Below are positions 1 through 11,333 of a DNA stretch of 64,000 nucleotides, piece after piece (position 1 is the stretch's first letter; each line of letters opens with the position of its first letter). Location: NCBI RefSeq assembly GCF_965638725.1, contig NC_134950.1, positions 108,894,802 to 108,958,801 on the forward strand, given 5' to 3'. The position numbers were made by a program, and so were the translations under genes. This stretch comes from Aptenodytes patagonicus. Its lineage: Eukaryota > Chordata > Aves > Sphenisciformes > Spheniscidae. The notes beneath the pieces are model-generated. The model made no database searches. It saw only the letters and a list, made by a program, of their open reading frames with translations, and was not told the origin of the DNA.

Positions 1-31
1 GCTGTGAGCAGACAGGGCAAAAGGCACGTAC

Positions 32-160
32 CTGTTTGCTGTGGTAAAGTCCATTCTTGTTGCAGTTGGGCAAGTAGAATTTGTAAATCTCCCCTCCGCT
101 TCTCTGCTGTGCCTTCGCCAATTTATACAGGGCTCTGTAGAGCTCCTTCTGACAAGGTCC
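32..160 (-). CDS. IGFBP1: IGFBP1 exon 3: start of thyroglobulin type-1 domain
   Basis: Exon of 129 nt (43 codons) between acceptor CCTTCAG and donor GTACGT. It codes [18 protein letters not shown] and then [20 protein letters not shown]. The PNCNKNG(F/L)YHSKQ motif is the conserved start of the thyroglobulin type-1 domain in IGFBPs. The donor is strong. The next exon, with the CWCV motif and the C-terminal end, would lie to the left of the window. Confidence 0.95.
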
Positions 161-3100
161 CTGAAGGAATACCATGCAAAGGTTGTCAATACCAAAATCA
201 CAAAGAAACCAGCTAAACAAAAAATGATCAGTATAAAGCTAGCAAAAAGCTGAAAATACATTAGTCATAAAAATCTGCACCACTAATTTGCATGTAGTTT
301 TTACTTGTTTCAGTAGGAGCACAGCCAGAAAAATCTGGTGTTGCATTTAGGCCTTTGTTTTTATTCTTTGAGGTATTTTCTGTCCTCAGAAACATGAGGA
401 TTTAAGTCCTTAAATTGCCACACAAGGAAATTTAACCTGTACTAAGTAAACACATTACTGCTCAGAGGTTACAATCTCTCCTATTATGGGGAGGTGCACA
501 TTAGGAGGCTGGTGTACGTGAGACTAGCCACGTTTTCTGGGTTGCCATGGCCCTGCGCTCTGTTGATGTATGGAGAATAGGTGCATGACATACATAGACG
601 GTGCAAGAACAAACATCTGAATGTTTGTTATCTTTTGTACAGGACAGAGCTGTCGCCAAAGCAGAATAGAGAGCACCCCTGTGGCTCTGAGACCCTAACC
701 CAAAGTGCCTAGAAATGGGGATGAAGAACTGTTTGCAATATTCGCTATTTTCACAATTTGCTCACTTCCTTTTTCGAAGTCACAATTGCTGTGTATTAGT
801 GAAAGGGGAGGAGAAGTGACGGAACAAATATTTTTACTTTAGAGTGAAAATAATCATATCCTCTGCTTTTGCAAAACCTCCCCGTGTCAGCCCCTCACAT
901 AAGTGGTCCTATTCAAGACAACAGGCTTATCTGTGGCTCTGGTTGAGAAAAGCAGAAGCCTAAAAATCAGAACTGGAGCTAACAGCAGTTGTGTATAATA
1001 GTTCAAACTAAATCAGTGATTAAGTCCTGTTCTGGGTGTGGAATGAGGCTTCCTAGGGTGGGGTGGTGGTTAGTAGGTTTTTGCCTTTTTTTTTTTTTCA
1101 TTTTGTCTGTGACCATTACAAAACTGGGCTTCTGTGGTGCCCAATTCTAATCTAGCTCCGTGCTGCGGGTGTGCTGGCTGCCTGGGACTGGTCTAACTGT
1201 GGTTCTCTGGTGCCCTCAAGTGGAAAACGGACCTGCTTCAAAAGGCCCCACACCCCCATTACCCACTGCGATTTTGCAGTGTCGAAGGTAAAAGCTTACT
1301 TTAATTGCTGAGCTTTCTGTCTTTTTACATGCATCTCCTTAATAGCGTTTCCTTGTGATCAGAAAGAAACACGTTTTGGTTTGCATTGGTGTTTCATCAA
1401 TAACTGTGTGTAAAGTCTCCCTTTTATTTCACTGAGCACTGGACCAGAGACAAATGCCTTTTATTTTTTAACTAAACCACAAAAGAAGTCCAAGATTTTA
1501 ATATGGGCTCCTGGAAATTAAGGGCCCATGTTATAATCTGATAGTAAATGCAGGGAAAGATTCAGCCTCTGCATGGAGTCTGTATAGGACATATCTGATG
1601 CACAACTGTTTTTATCACTCCTGCCATTTTTGCCTGTTCCTCAAGCATCTGATGAAAGCATTCCAAAACTCTGTTTGCTGGCTACCCAAAATACTGACAT
1701 CCCAGTGTTACTGCTAGAATTTCATGCCCATTTTAATTTCGTATTCTGAATCAACAGCATCTACTGAAATGGTCTCTGAAAGATTTGCAAAGAAAATCCA
1801 CCTGCTCTTTCCATTTCTTGAGTTCAGATATTCTCTTTGCTTTCATGTTTTCATATGCAGTGATGGCATTCCAGGGGATGGATTCGTCCTGGCCTATGGG
1901 AAACATCAACTGATAGTTCAGCAGCTGATCCTGTGTCATTTCAGTGCTTTCCAAAGGCATATCCTCAGGTTCGGTAGAGTCTGGAAAGGAATGATATTAA
2001 GGTGAACATCTCCAGTTAACTTTTGCATTTACTTCTCCAAGTTAAAAATGTAAAGAAAAAGAAGAAGAATCAACAACAACAAAAAGTAGTATCTAAGGCA
2101 GATCCATTGCAGTAGTTCTTGCAGGAGTAATAAATTACATGGGCAGCACAGCAAATTAAGCTTTTGTCATAAATTCATATAAGGACGCATCAGCTGTTCT
2201 CTAACAAGTTGGTTATTTTATGATCCTTTGAAATCACTCTAATCCCAAAGAGGAAGCTGCAGCCAGTCTGTTAGAAATGAAAAAACTTTCTATACCACAG
2301 TGGGTTGTAGAGACTTTGCTAAATGAGGAAAGGCTGGAGTTAAACTTGTAATGAATTTAGATTTTTGTCAGCATGATGTGTTTCAGTTTTTATTCAGGAG
2401 AGGAACTGGTCCAGACCTGATCCCATGGCATCCTGTACTTTGTTCTGTGGCTTGCCTCACATATAAGAAGGCGAAGCAATTCACAGGAGCCAGCAGTAGC
2501 TCACGCTGGCCTGCAGTGGATCAAATAGCCAGGGAATGGCAGAAACTGGATGTGCCTGATCATGGCCTGCACGCCAGTGCCTAGCTCAGCGCATGTGAAC
2601 TCTCCCACTGGAAGCAACAGAAGCTCTTTGCAATTGCACGGACTTATCATGGGATAAAAGTTTGACATGTGTCTAAGGAACTTGTTGGATCAAAGCTGTA
2701 AGAACAATCATCCAATGGACTAAAAACCACCTGTTTTTCCCTTTGACAATGTTTAAGAAAAAATGGAAGTGGAAAATTGAGGAGGGAAAAAAAGAAAAAA
2801 AACAAGGAAAGAATAAAATAAAATACTAGACCTTCTTAACCGCAGGAGGCTTAAACACTCAGTTTAGTCACTGTTCTCTCCCCTCTCTGCCCCCACAAGT
2901 ACAAGGGAAACTCCACTTACTGCCACCAATGGCCATTGTTATTTTGAATCAACAGCGATTATTTCTGTAATGCTACCGAGGTACCTTAATCACCACTGCA
3001 TGAACATAGCAGTAATGATGGTGAAAATAATAATCATAAAACTGTAAAATAATGAAATAACACTGAAGAAGTTCCTGATCATCATATAGCATAAGATGCT

Positions 3101-4056
3101 TGATATGTCTTTTTGCTCAAAGATAGTTTGGCTAGCAGTGCGCTACTTCAGATACGTTTTATTCTTGAAATGAAGCCAGGCACAAAGCTTGTTGAGGTAT
3201 TTTCATTCTCTATCGTGGCTTTTGGAGGCGGACATAAGCAAAGTTTAGAAAACGCTTGTCCTACTCTAGTTACTGTTTACTACTAATGAAAAACTGTCTA
3301 TGGCTTCCCAGAAACCTTATTCTGATTATTCTGCATCGTCCCATCATCACGCTTTAGGGTTTTCCTGCTTGCTGCCTGTGGTGTAACAGCCTGCTGCGAA
3401 CATCTCTTGGCTCCGCACCAGGATGCATCTCACCTCGCACAGGTCGGAGCGCGTTTTCCTGGAAAACGCAGTCCGTCTTCCCTGTTTTTCGAACGCCTGC
3501 CTAACTTTGCTCATTTCCCCAAGATCCTGACGCCCAGCGCCCGCAGAGCCTTCACTGGCCCCGGGCGCATCCCGCCTGCCGAGCCCTCGTTCCCCTCGGC
3601 GAGGGGCTCTGCCGCAGCGCCCCGGCGCGCAGCTCCCCAGCGCGGCGGCGCGGAGGGGGGACGCGATCGCGCCGTACCTGCCGGCTCTGCCGTGCGCATC
3701 CCTCCGGCCTCGCTGGCGGGCAGGCACGTCCCTTGCCCCTGGATGAGGGCGGAGAGGGGCCGGGGCTCTCCCGCGGGGACGTGGCAGCGGAGCCCCTGGC
3801 GGCAGCGGGCCGTGTAGACCCCGCACGGCTGGCCCGGCCCGAGGGCGCAGGTCTGGCAGCAGCCGCAGCCGGGCTGCCGGGCCGTCTCCGGGCAGCCGGG
3901 CGCGACGGGCGGGCAGAGAGCGAGCTTCTCCTGGGTGCACGGGGCGCAGTGCATGGGCTGCAGGGCCACCCCGGCGGCGAGGCGGGGGCCCAGGAGCGCC
4001 GGCAGCAGGAGGGACGGCAGCCAGCAGCGGCGCAGCAGAGACCGCAGGCTACTCAT
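32..4056 (-). CDS. IGFBP1: IGFBP1, insulin-like growth factor binding protein 1 (exons 1-3; last exon outside the window)
   Basis: Secreted protein that binds IGF-I and IGF-II in plasma and tissue fluid and limits or prolongs their signalling; in vertebrates it is mainly made by liver. Three exons are joined here: 4056-3678, 1980-1802 and 160-32, giving 229 residues (379+179+129 nt, phases 1 and 0). The order is signal peptide, cysteine-rich N domain with GCGCCQTC, variable linker ending KKWKEQ, and the start of the thyroglobulin type-1 C domain (YLPNCNKNG). The linker motifs [10 protein letters not shown] and KKWKEQ resemble IGFBP1 rather than other IGFBPs. Human IGFBP1 is about 259 residues, so only a short final exon with the remaining C-domain cysteines is missing, to the left of base 1. 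All junctions are GT-AG. The gene lies downstream of ADCY1 in the same direction, as in human. Confidence 0.95.
161..1801 (-). other. IGFBP1: IGFBP1 intron 2
   Basis: Non-coding interval of 1.64 kb bounded by a GTGGAT donor and a CAG acceptor. I see no exon, repeat family or structured element in it beyond a short T run near 1088. Confidence 0.85.
1802..1980 (-). CDS. IGFBP1: IGFBP1 exon 2: linker (midregion)
   Basis: The acceptor is CCTTTCCAG before 1980. The exon codes for [16 protein letters not shown] and onward to ELKKWKEQ, matching in pattern the human IGFBP1 midregion (STEITEEELL ... IKKWKEP). This linker is rich in acidic and Ser/Thr residues, which in IGFBP1 are phosphorylation targets. 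Length is 179 nt, entering in phase 1 and leaving in phase 0. The donor after CAG is GTGGAT, weaker than the consensus, but the frame and protein match support it. Confidence 0.93.
1981..3677 (-). other. IGFBP1: IGFBP1 intron 1
   Basis: Non-coding interval of 1.70 kb between donor GTACGG and acceptor CCTTTCCAG. The part next to exon 1 (about 3400-3677) is GC-rich and belongs to the promoter-proximal CpG island; the rest is ordinary AT-rich sequence. No further exon is seen. Confidence 0.85.
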
Positions 4057-4060
4057 GTCG
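3500..4060. promoter_or_regulatory. CpG island over IGFBP1 exon 1
   Basis: The stretch is strongly GC-rich with many CpG dinucleotides, unlike the AT-rich flanks. It covers exon 1 and the start of intron 1, as is common for vertebrate promoters. It produces long open frames on the opposite strand that are compositional artefacts. Confidence 0.75.
3678..4056 (-). CDS. IGFBP1: IGFBP1 exon 1: signal peptide and N-terminal IGF-binding domain
   Basis: The exon codes for 126 residues plus one base. The ATG at 4056 has G at -3 and is followed by a hydrophobic signal peptide (residues about 10-29, LLLPALLG region). The mature part then carries 12 cysteines, the number expected for an IGFBP N domain, including the family signature GCGCCxxC (GCGCCQTC). 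The exon ends at GGCAG before the donor GTACGG (phase 1). Beyond the donor the open frame simply runs on into the intron; that tail is not coding. The exon is very GC-rich and CpG-rich. Confidence 0.95.
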
Positions 4061-4144
4061 CTAATGAGGAGGGACCACAGAGAGGGTAGCTCAGCAGGCT
4101 GAGGAGCAGGAGGCAGTTTACATACATTCAGTTCGCCCGGGCCA

Positions 4145-4150
4145 TTTATA
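4145..4150 (-). promoter_or_regulatory. IGFBP1: TATA box of IGFBP1
   Basis: TATAAA on the minus strand, about 90 bases before the IGFBP1 ATG. A start site about 30 bases downstream would give a 5' UTR of roughly 60 bases. Mammalian IGFBP1 promoters also have a TATA box. Confidence 0.7.
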
Positions 4151-4167
4151 CAGTCCTTTGCCTGGCT

Positions 4168-4180
4168 ATTAATCTTTAAC
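4168..4180 (-). promoter_or_regulatory. IGFBP1: Probable HNF1 binding site in the IGFBP1 promoter
   Basis: Minus-strand GTTAAAGATTAAT matches the HNF1 palindrome GTTAATNATTAAC at 10 of its 12 specified positions and lies about 20 bases upstream of the TATA box. An HNF1 site at a similar place drives liver expression of human IGFBP1. A second half-site, GTTAAC, lies just upstream (about 4186-4191). Confidence 0.55.
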
Positions 4181-4505
4181 CCCGAGTTAACTATTATCTG
4201 AACAGGAGGGCTGGAGAAGCATCATTTCACTGGTGGTTCAAGTCCCTGACCACTCTTCCCCTCCCCTTTCACTTTCCCCCTTTATCTTTTTTCTTTCCTC
4301 CAGACATGCAGGAATGCTTTTATTCCCTTGCCCCCACCTTTCTGCCCTAGCACAGTTAACAAGGAAAAATGTGGCGGGGGTGGAGGAGAAACGGGCAGAG
4401 GGGAACGGATAAGTGGGGGGTATCCCCTCCCCTTTTGCCTGTCACAAATGTCTCCTGTCTCCTGTTCTTGACATTTGATAAAAATGTAAATGTTTAAAAC
4501 AAAAA

Positions 4506-4528
4506 GGGAGGGGGGGAGGGGAGGAGGG
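4506..4528 (+). promoter_or_regulatory. G-run cluster with G-quadruplex potential upstream of IGFBP1
   Basis: The plus strand has G runs of 3, 7, 4, 2 and 3 separated by single A bases, so four runs of three or more G with short loops are available. It lies about 360 bases upstream of the TATA box, on the template strand of IGFBP1. Function is not shown by sequence. Confidence 0.4.
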
Positions 4529-7266
4529 AAATCCCATTGAAACTGAAGCAACTGACTTCATATTTCCACAGCAACAAATGCAACAAACCCTTGTTTAATT
4601 TTCGTCATGTGGTTGCAGGTTAGGAGGACGCTGACATACCAAAGAGGAGGCCCCAAGGGTAATAAAGCCATCAGGATCCTGTAACCACTGCACGCATGCA
4701 CGTAGGAGTCCTTGCATTAACCTCCGGGAGGGGCTGCGCAGCTGAAGCTGGAGGGATCTCCCGCGTCTGGGCTCAGTTTTGCTGTTGCTGCTGGGATGAG
4801 AGGAGTATCAGTCCTCAAAACATGCACTTGGGGGAAACAGTGTTTGTCAAACAGTCCAGAAATAAATGAGATATCTGCTTTTCTGTCTGTCCTGTTACCT
4901 TCTCCATCTCCTCATATATCACCTGGCGGGGGGGAAATCTTTCTTTTTCTCCTTTACATGCAACGGTTGTCACTACAATAAAAGCAAAAGTATTTAAACC
5001 TCACTGTGCTGAACAGATTATTTTATCCTGGTATTTGCAGTATGTACTGAGCTTGAAATAGCAAATTCCACTGTCAAGTCATCTAATGTAGCATGATTTT
5101 TGTTTGGTTGGTTTTTTTGCATTTAGTTCTCCTCTTTTGTAAATACATCATTTGTGTGAAAGAAAGTTGAAGCAGAAGCGCAGAGCATTTTAGCGTTCTA
5201 TTATTCGCTCTTCTTTTTCTGGTATTGATGCCAAAGTTTTTATTTATAATGTAGTACATTTTTAAACCCCTATATTCATAATTCAGTTCATAAAAGTATT
5301 CTTATTGGTTACAGACTTTTACAACTTGAGACATTTTCACTTAAATACTTCATCTAATTTTTTTTTTCTAAATTCAGGTTGGTTTAGGGATGTCTATTTG
5401 GATACACAAAAGATGGCAGCCCTTAAAACTCACTAACATTTTTAAGCATTTTAAACAGAACTAATTTTACAGATTTTAAGAGAATTCTGTGGACTTCACG
5501 TGTCTGACTAGGAGCAAATTTTGGCTGAAAACCTAGGGCATGACAATTTTTACATCGCAATTAGACTTTTCAAGCTCTAATGCTCTTTTCCCCCTTTCAT
5601 TTCTAATTTTTTCTTGTGAATCTCTTAGAAAAGCACAATTCTCTTACCATTCAGTAGGAAGTGAAAAAAATACAGAAATATGTCTTCTTTCCTCCCTCAA
5701 AGAGAAAAAGAAAACAATGCAAAACAAAGTCCCCTTCATGAAGAAACATGAAAAAAAATTACAAATGAAAAGTAGACCCAGTTGTAAAATGACAAAGACC
5801 CAAAGAGCTCATATGCATTTGTATATGTCTATGCATGTATTCATTCACTTATCTATGTATGTCTCTCTGCTGTGCTAGATAGCTTTGTATGAACAGAATT
5901 GAGGATCATTCTACTACTGACTGCTTAACATAAGCTACTTGCCCCTGAAATGACTGTACTCCAGAGTGACTGCCACTGTCCTGCCTGTGCTTTTTCTGTC
6001 TTTAAAAAAAAAGGATGTGAACTGAGAGGAAATAGCTTTTAATGATACACGTGAAATGTTTTTAAAAATGATTTTTTAACTCATCACCATCATTTTTAAG
6101 TAACTAGATGAAGACAGACACTTAATGCAAGAACAGACTCCTTGCCTGATGTACAGGCCTACGTCACAAAACTTCCATTAGTTTCAGAAGAAACTCATTC
6201 TTCCAAAGCACCATCATGTTTTCAGGTCTTTGGTATGTTTTTCCTTGCTGTGGGTCAGCTGGCAGTATCTGAACTGCCCAGGCAATTCCTGACAACTGGC
6301 AGCCTTTTCGAAGGCAGATTTTTTCAGTTTACCCAGTAAGATAAACAAAAGATAACAAAAAAAAACCACCGTAGATTATAAAACATTTTGAAGGTGTTTT
6401 TGTTTTGTTTCCTTTATGATTTCAGGTCAACTCCAAATGATGACCCAACCTATTTTCCCTTGCCATCTTTTGTACAATCAAACTGAGGAAACCTAAAACT
6501 CTGCTAAAGCAGACTTTGTGAGCAGATGTTCTTCTGCACAAAAGGTAGACCCATAAAAATCAGTCCCTTCATATTTCATTTATATAAATGTAATGAACAC
6601 AGATTAGAACAGGTTATGATAACTTAGGGCAGTATCAATCAACAAGGCAATGCTTTTGTATAGGCCATGGGACAGCAATGAAGTGAAAGTAGTGTATATG
6701 TTTATGTAGGCTCTGTTTGATGTAATACTACAACTCATCTACCAATCTCAATCTCTGACCCTGACATTGCTTTAAAGAACACAAACAGATAAGAGTCAGG
6801 AGGTTAAAAACTTCCATGATGTAAAGTTGTGTTTACTGAAGACTTTTGACGGTAATTTTTAGGTGTTTCAACTGTTGTCCCCTAATTTCAACCACTTGTC
6901 AAAAAACACCACATGAATCCTAGGCAAGGGTTACTTTTCTACAAGACTTTTCCTATTGGTTTCTCAATAATTCTTAGCCAATGACCTCATTTTGCATGTT
7001 AAATAAAGTTTTGGATTTTTTTTTCTTTAAAGCCACATGGAGTGACTCATAGAACATAAAGTTTTATATAAGTTTGTGTACAAGCGATCTTTATCCTTTA
7101 ATCACCAAAAATTCAAGTGACTTGCCAAATAATTTCTTACTGGGACTGCTTCTCTGGATATGTTTAAAAAAAACCCCAACCAACCAGTGGAATATCCTCA
7201 TTATTTTTCTTTAGGTAAGAAACTAATCCTGAATTGTAAGCTTAATATCCAAAACTACTATGTGAT

Positions 7267-7294
7267 ACACATATACACACACACATATATATAT
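7267..7294. repeat. CA/TA microsatellite
   Basis: Short run of alternating ACACAC then ATATAT dinucleotides, intergenic. Confidence 0.7.
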
Positions 7295-10200
7295 GGCATC
7301 AAGCATATGAAGAGAAACAGCTATGATAGAAATACAAATAAACTAGTCCCTTCCCTGTCATTTATCCCCTATCAAAAATGCTTTATTTCAGCTCTATGGA
7401 TTATTAAGAATTTTTTATCCAAGTAATTGACAGTGCTTAGGTTATTGATGAATAATTTGATTCAAGCATTTATTGATTGATTGTTGTCACTTTGCAGCAA
7501 CGACATATATGCCATTTGGTATTATTTTTCTATTCTGGTTGGGTAAGCATGACTTTTAGAATTAGAATCTGGATGCAGGTAATGAGGTGTTCCAAGTTTG
7601 TGTTGCACTAATATTCTCTAACTTTTGCAGACTGACTTTTGCTATTTCTTTTCTCCAGAAATTAATTTTGCTAGAATGTGGAAAATATTTTATAAATACC
7701 TAAAACTAAACCTGCAGAAACTCTAGTAAGAGACGAAAAGTGAGAGGCTGTCTCATGGCATCTATAGCTAGGGAAGCCTATGGACTTTCTGCATCAAATC
7801 ATGGGTCATCAGGTTCAAAAAAAGAGAGGAAAAAGTAATTTATTTCCTTGGTGGCACCCAAAGTGTTTGGGCACTGAGTAAAACACCTTGTTCACAGTGT
7901 TGTGCGTGCATAGACCAGCCAGATAATTATTTTCTAAGAACTATTGAGCTCTTCTGGCAAGACAGGTTAAAGTCCTCCTTTAGTCGTCCTACCATGGGCC
8001 AGCTGCTCCATGCAGTGATGGCACAAGTGTGAGTTTACGTAGCTGGAGAAATAATCCAGAAACACTTTGACAAGAGGTAAAGCTGAAAGCATGCTGCAGA
8101 GTGTGAGTTCCTGTGTGAAGAGATAATATGAAAAAGCTTCTGCTTTATCCATTCTGCTGTAGTCAGCATTACTAACCCCAGGTAGGGGTATTCCCTGAGA
8201 CCAGCTATGGAAATGAAGGCTTTTCAGTGCCTACCAGAGTGAGCTATGGCTTAGCAGTGACTTTGAAAAATGTAAATGAACCCTTTAGCACTGGGTCCAG
8301 GCACCTAAACTAGCATCAGCTGTTTAAATCTCTCTGTATTCTTCAGCCACTGTGTCTCTCTGGGCCCAGTAACAGAAAAGAGCATCACCAACCAAGTAAT
8401 GTGCCCTTTACTGCAGTCCCTGAGGGCTGCAGGCACTGATGACATGAGTCTCCAGCCTTCACCACCATTAGGTTTACTTTCTTAAGTGGTTGGCTGTCTT
8501 ATGCTGATAAAGGAAAAGGTAAATTCCCCAGAGATTTACTCTAAAAGCAATTTAAATATAATAGGGCTTTCAAATACATATTAAGGCATCTCATGTGAAG
8601 GACAGTTTGAGACAGTAACAGAAGGCTACTGCTTACTTTAATGTCTGGGTCTGTCACATGGGTTAAATGCCAGGATGCACATGAAACTCCCCTTTCCTCC
8701 CCAAACTAATACATGGCTTTCCAGTCACAAGCCTTTTCACATGCAGTAGGGAGAAAAGTAGGCAGTACTGATGGAGAAAAAGTGAGATCCAGCCCCAGAC
8801 CAGGGGCATCACAGTCACAGCCTGTTACACAACTTAGGGGAAAAGTGTCTGTGGGACAACAGCCAACAATAATTCATTTATATCAGTTTATACCTTATCA
8901 AATGCAACAGGAGATATTCTCTTTCACAGTAGAGAGGCTGGATTTTTAAAGGAGCTTACTTGCTAACCCAAAAATGGAGGAGCCCCTGATGTTTCAAATT
9001 CCTGCTCTTTTCTTCTGAGGCTTCATGGAGGCTTTTCTCCTCCATGAGTATCTTTGGCTGTTAGTACTAGAATCTGAAATGCCATTCCTTCATCTTTTTA
9101 TCCTTTTAAAAATGTAATAAAAATAGGAATAAGTCATAGGACCCAGACCACAGTAAGTCAAGAGGTCCATTTTCTCTGGTTATCCATCCTATGAAGTGGG
9201 AAGCCAAAACTAGGGGCAGACATGCCTGAACTGTGCCTGCTACAGGAACAGGGGGCAGGGCTGCAGGCAGAGAAGACAACAGCAGCCTGAAATTCTCACC
9301 AAGAGAGCAAGAGGGCTGTTACTGACAGCAAAATGATATGCTGTTAAAACAGGAGGGCACATTTCTCTGGATAATTTACAGTTGTTTTCCACATTTAGGT
9401 TATTCACTTCTGCACTGGTTCTTACAAAAATAAAACAGTTTGCCCAGCTGCTTTTGTCAAGAAATCTGTCCCTGCCTTTTGTCCTGGGGCATTTCTGATT
9501 TCAGCAATATCATTGCTATTAATTATTATTATAATATTGTTGCTAGTAATACTAAGAGTACTTTTTTTTCAGGTTTCACAGCCTCTGCTGTTTCCCCAGA
9601 GGACGAGAGATAGGACTCTGGGACTTCAGTCAGTTCCAGAGAGCTTGAGGCTTGCATGGAGAACTGAAACCAGGTAAGCTGCTGCTGGGATTCAGGGTTG
9701 CCTGAGATATTTAAACATCACCACCGTTGAATTAGTGTCTGACAGTTATCAAGTGTGAAAGCTTTTGATGCTCACTGCAGCCTTAATCTACATGTATTTA
9801 CTATTTCAAACTCTTTGCAGGGGATCCACAGTGAGGTATAGGCAAGTTCACGCTGTCCAGAGGAGCAAAGATGCTCAGAGGCGCTGGCCTCTGCTTGGGA
9901 GGGGGGGCAGGGCTTGCTTTCTGGGGGAAGAGGTGGGAGAACAGCATGAAGACAAAGTAACTGTGAGACACAACACCCTTGTTCAGGCATGTCACCATGT
10001 GTGGCACCTACTCTTGGGCCAATACACCTCAGAAAGCATTTTAGAGAAAACTGAAGCTGCTAACTCTACTTGTCAGCAGTTTTAAGGCTCCTTGAAGGAG
10101 AGCACATTTTTCAAATAGAGATGTGAAGGGGTTAATCCAACCTGTTATTATATCAAAATCACACTGGAGATAAGATTGAATGTCACACGAATATTTGCCT

Positions 10201-11293
10201 GACCTACTGTATAAATAATCTCTGCCATCAAACACAGAGATCACACAGGGTTAGTGGATTAAAAAAAAAATCAATATAATTAATGTATAATGAAACAAAG
10301 CAAAAAGCCAATATTAGATTGTCAAGGCACTTCGTTACAGATGAAAGCAGGGTGCCTCTCTTTACAAATAGGAATGTGACTGCATTCAATAAATCACCAT
10401 GATTTTGCCTTCTGTGGCAAAACCACATGGAAGAGAATAAAACTTCTAGTGACCCACAGCTTGGTGATGATAGGTCAGTTGTGAAAACTAAGACAGAAAC
10501 AGAGAAGAATTATTAGATGTCTCAAAAGCTTTTCTCTCATGAAATCTGATTAATCAAGCTGTTGTAGAAATTCTTATATGTGTAGCTATAAAAGTAAGAC
10601 TTTAATTTTATTTTTGTTGTTGCTGTTGTTATTACAATCAGTGACTGGTTGACCATATGTCAACACGACAAAAACAAACAACCCCCGCAACACCACCTTC
10701 TTTTTAATGTAGTTTTCTACGTTTTCATATATAGCACTTTTTTCCCCCCTCTGATTTGATAATTTTCTCAGTCTCAAGGATACCTATCTAGTGAAAACAT
10801 GTTCTGCAGACTTATTAAGTACATGCAAAAAGCCTCACCTTTTAAAAGTATCAGTTCAAGTCTTATTTGCCTTTAACTCCACTGATTTTGCATTCTGAGA
10901 AACTGGAATGGCCAACTGACATTTTAGGTGTCATGAGACTGCTGCTGTGTTCTTGCTTGCCTTATTCATCTCTTCTCCAAACGTAGTCATCACAGTCTTT
11001 TCATTTTGCTGGTCTCATGTAAGGGCTTTGCTCTGTGTTTTGTTTTCTTTAATCAATTTTTATCATCACCCGGTTGTGGCCAAAAAAACCCACCTGCTAC
11101 TGAATGGACTAGTCAAGGTCAGGATACACTATTGATTTGTATGCTTGCATCATAACCTTTGTAGGGTAATTTCCAATCCTATGGTCTCAGTGGACTTTTT
11201 CTGAGCTAGTCAGGGGCATTCAGGATACCAAATAGCACTTCTTTCTCCACCATCCCAGTTCCGCCCCTTCTTTCTTCCCTCTAGCACAGTTAC

Positions 11294-11333
11294 AATTATA
11301 ACACATATCCACATTAGCATATGTGTTGTAATT
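11294..11333. repeat. Inverted repeat, 15-bp arms, 10-base loop
   Basis: Arms AATTATAACACATAT (11294-11308) and ATATGTGTTGTAATT (11319-11333) are complementary at 14 of 15 positions; the odd pair would be G-U in RNA. AT-rich. It may be a remnant of a small palindromic transposon or chance. Confidence 0.6.

Noticed and set aside
3678-4056. Assignment of the N-terminal domain to IGFBP3 or another IGFBP
   Set aside because: The linker and C-domain exons in the same transcript match IGFBP1, and the neighbouring ADCY1 fits IGFBP1 synteny.
3347-4089. Long open frames on both strands around 3.3-4.1 kb besides the IGFBP1 exon
   Set aside because: The GC-rich CpG island suppresses stop codons. The only frame with family motifs is IGFBP1 exon 1; the others are antisense or shifted shadows, and the longest runs through the intron.
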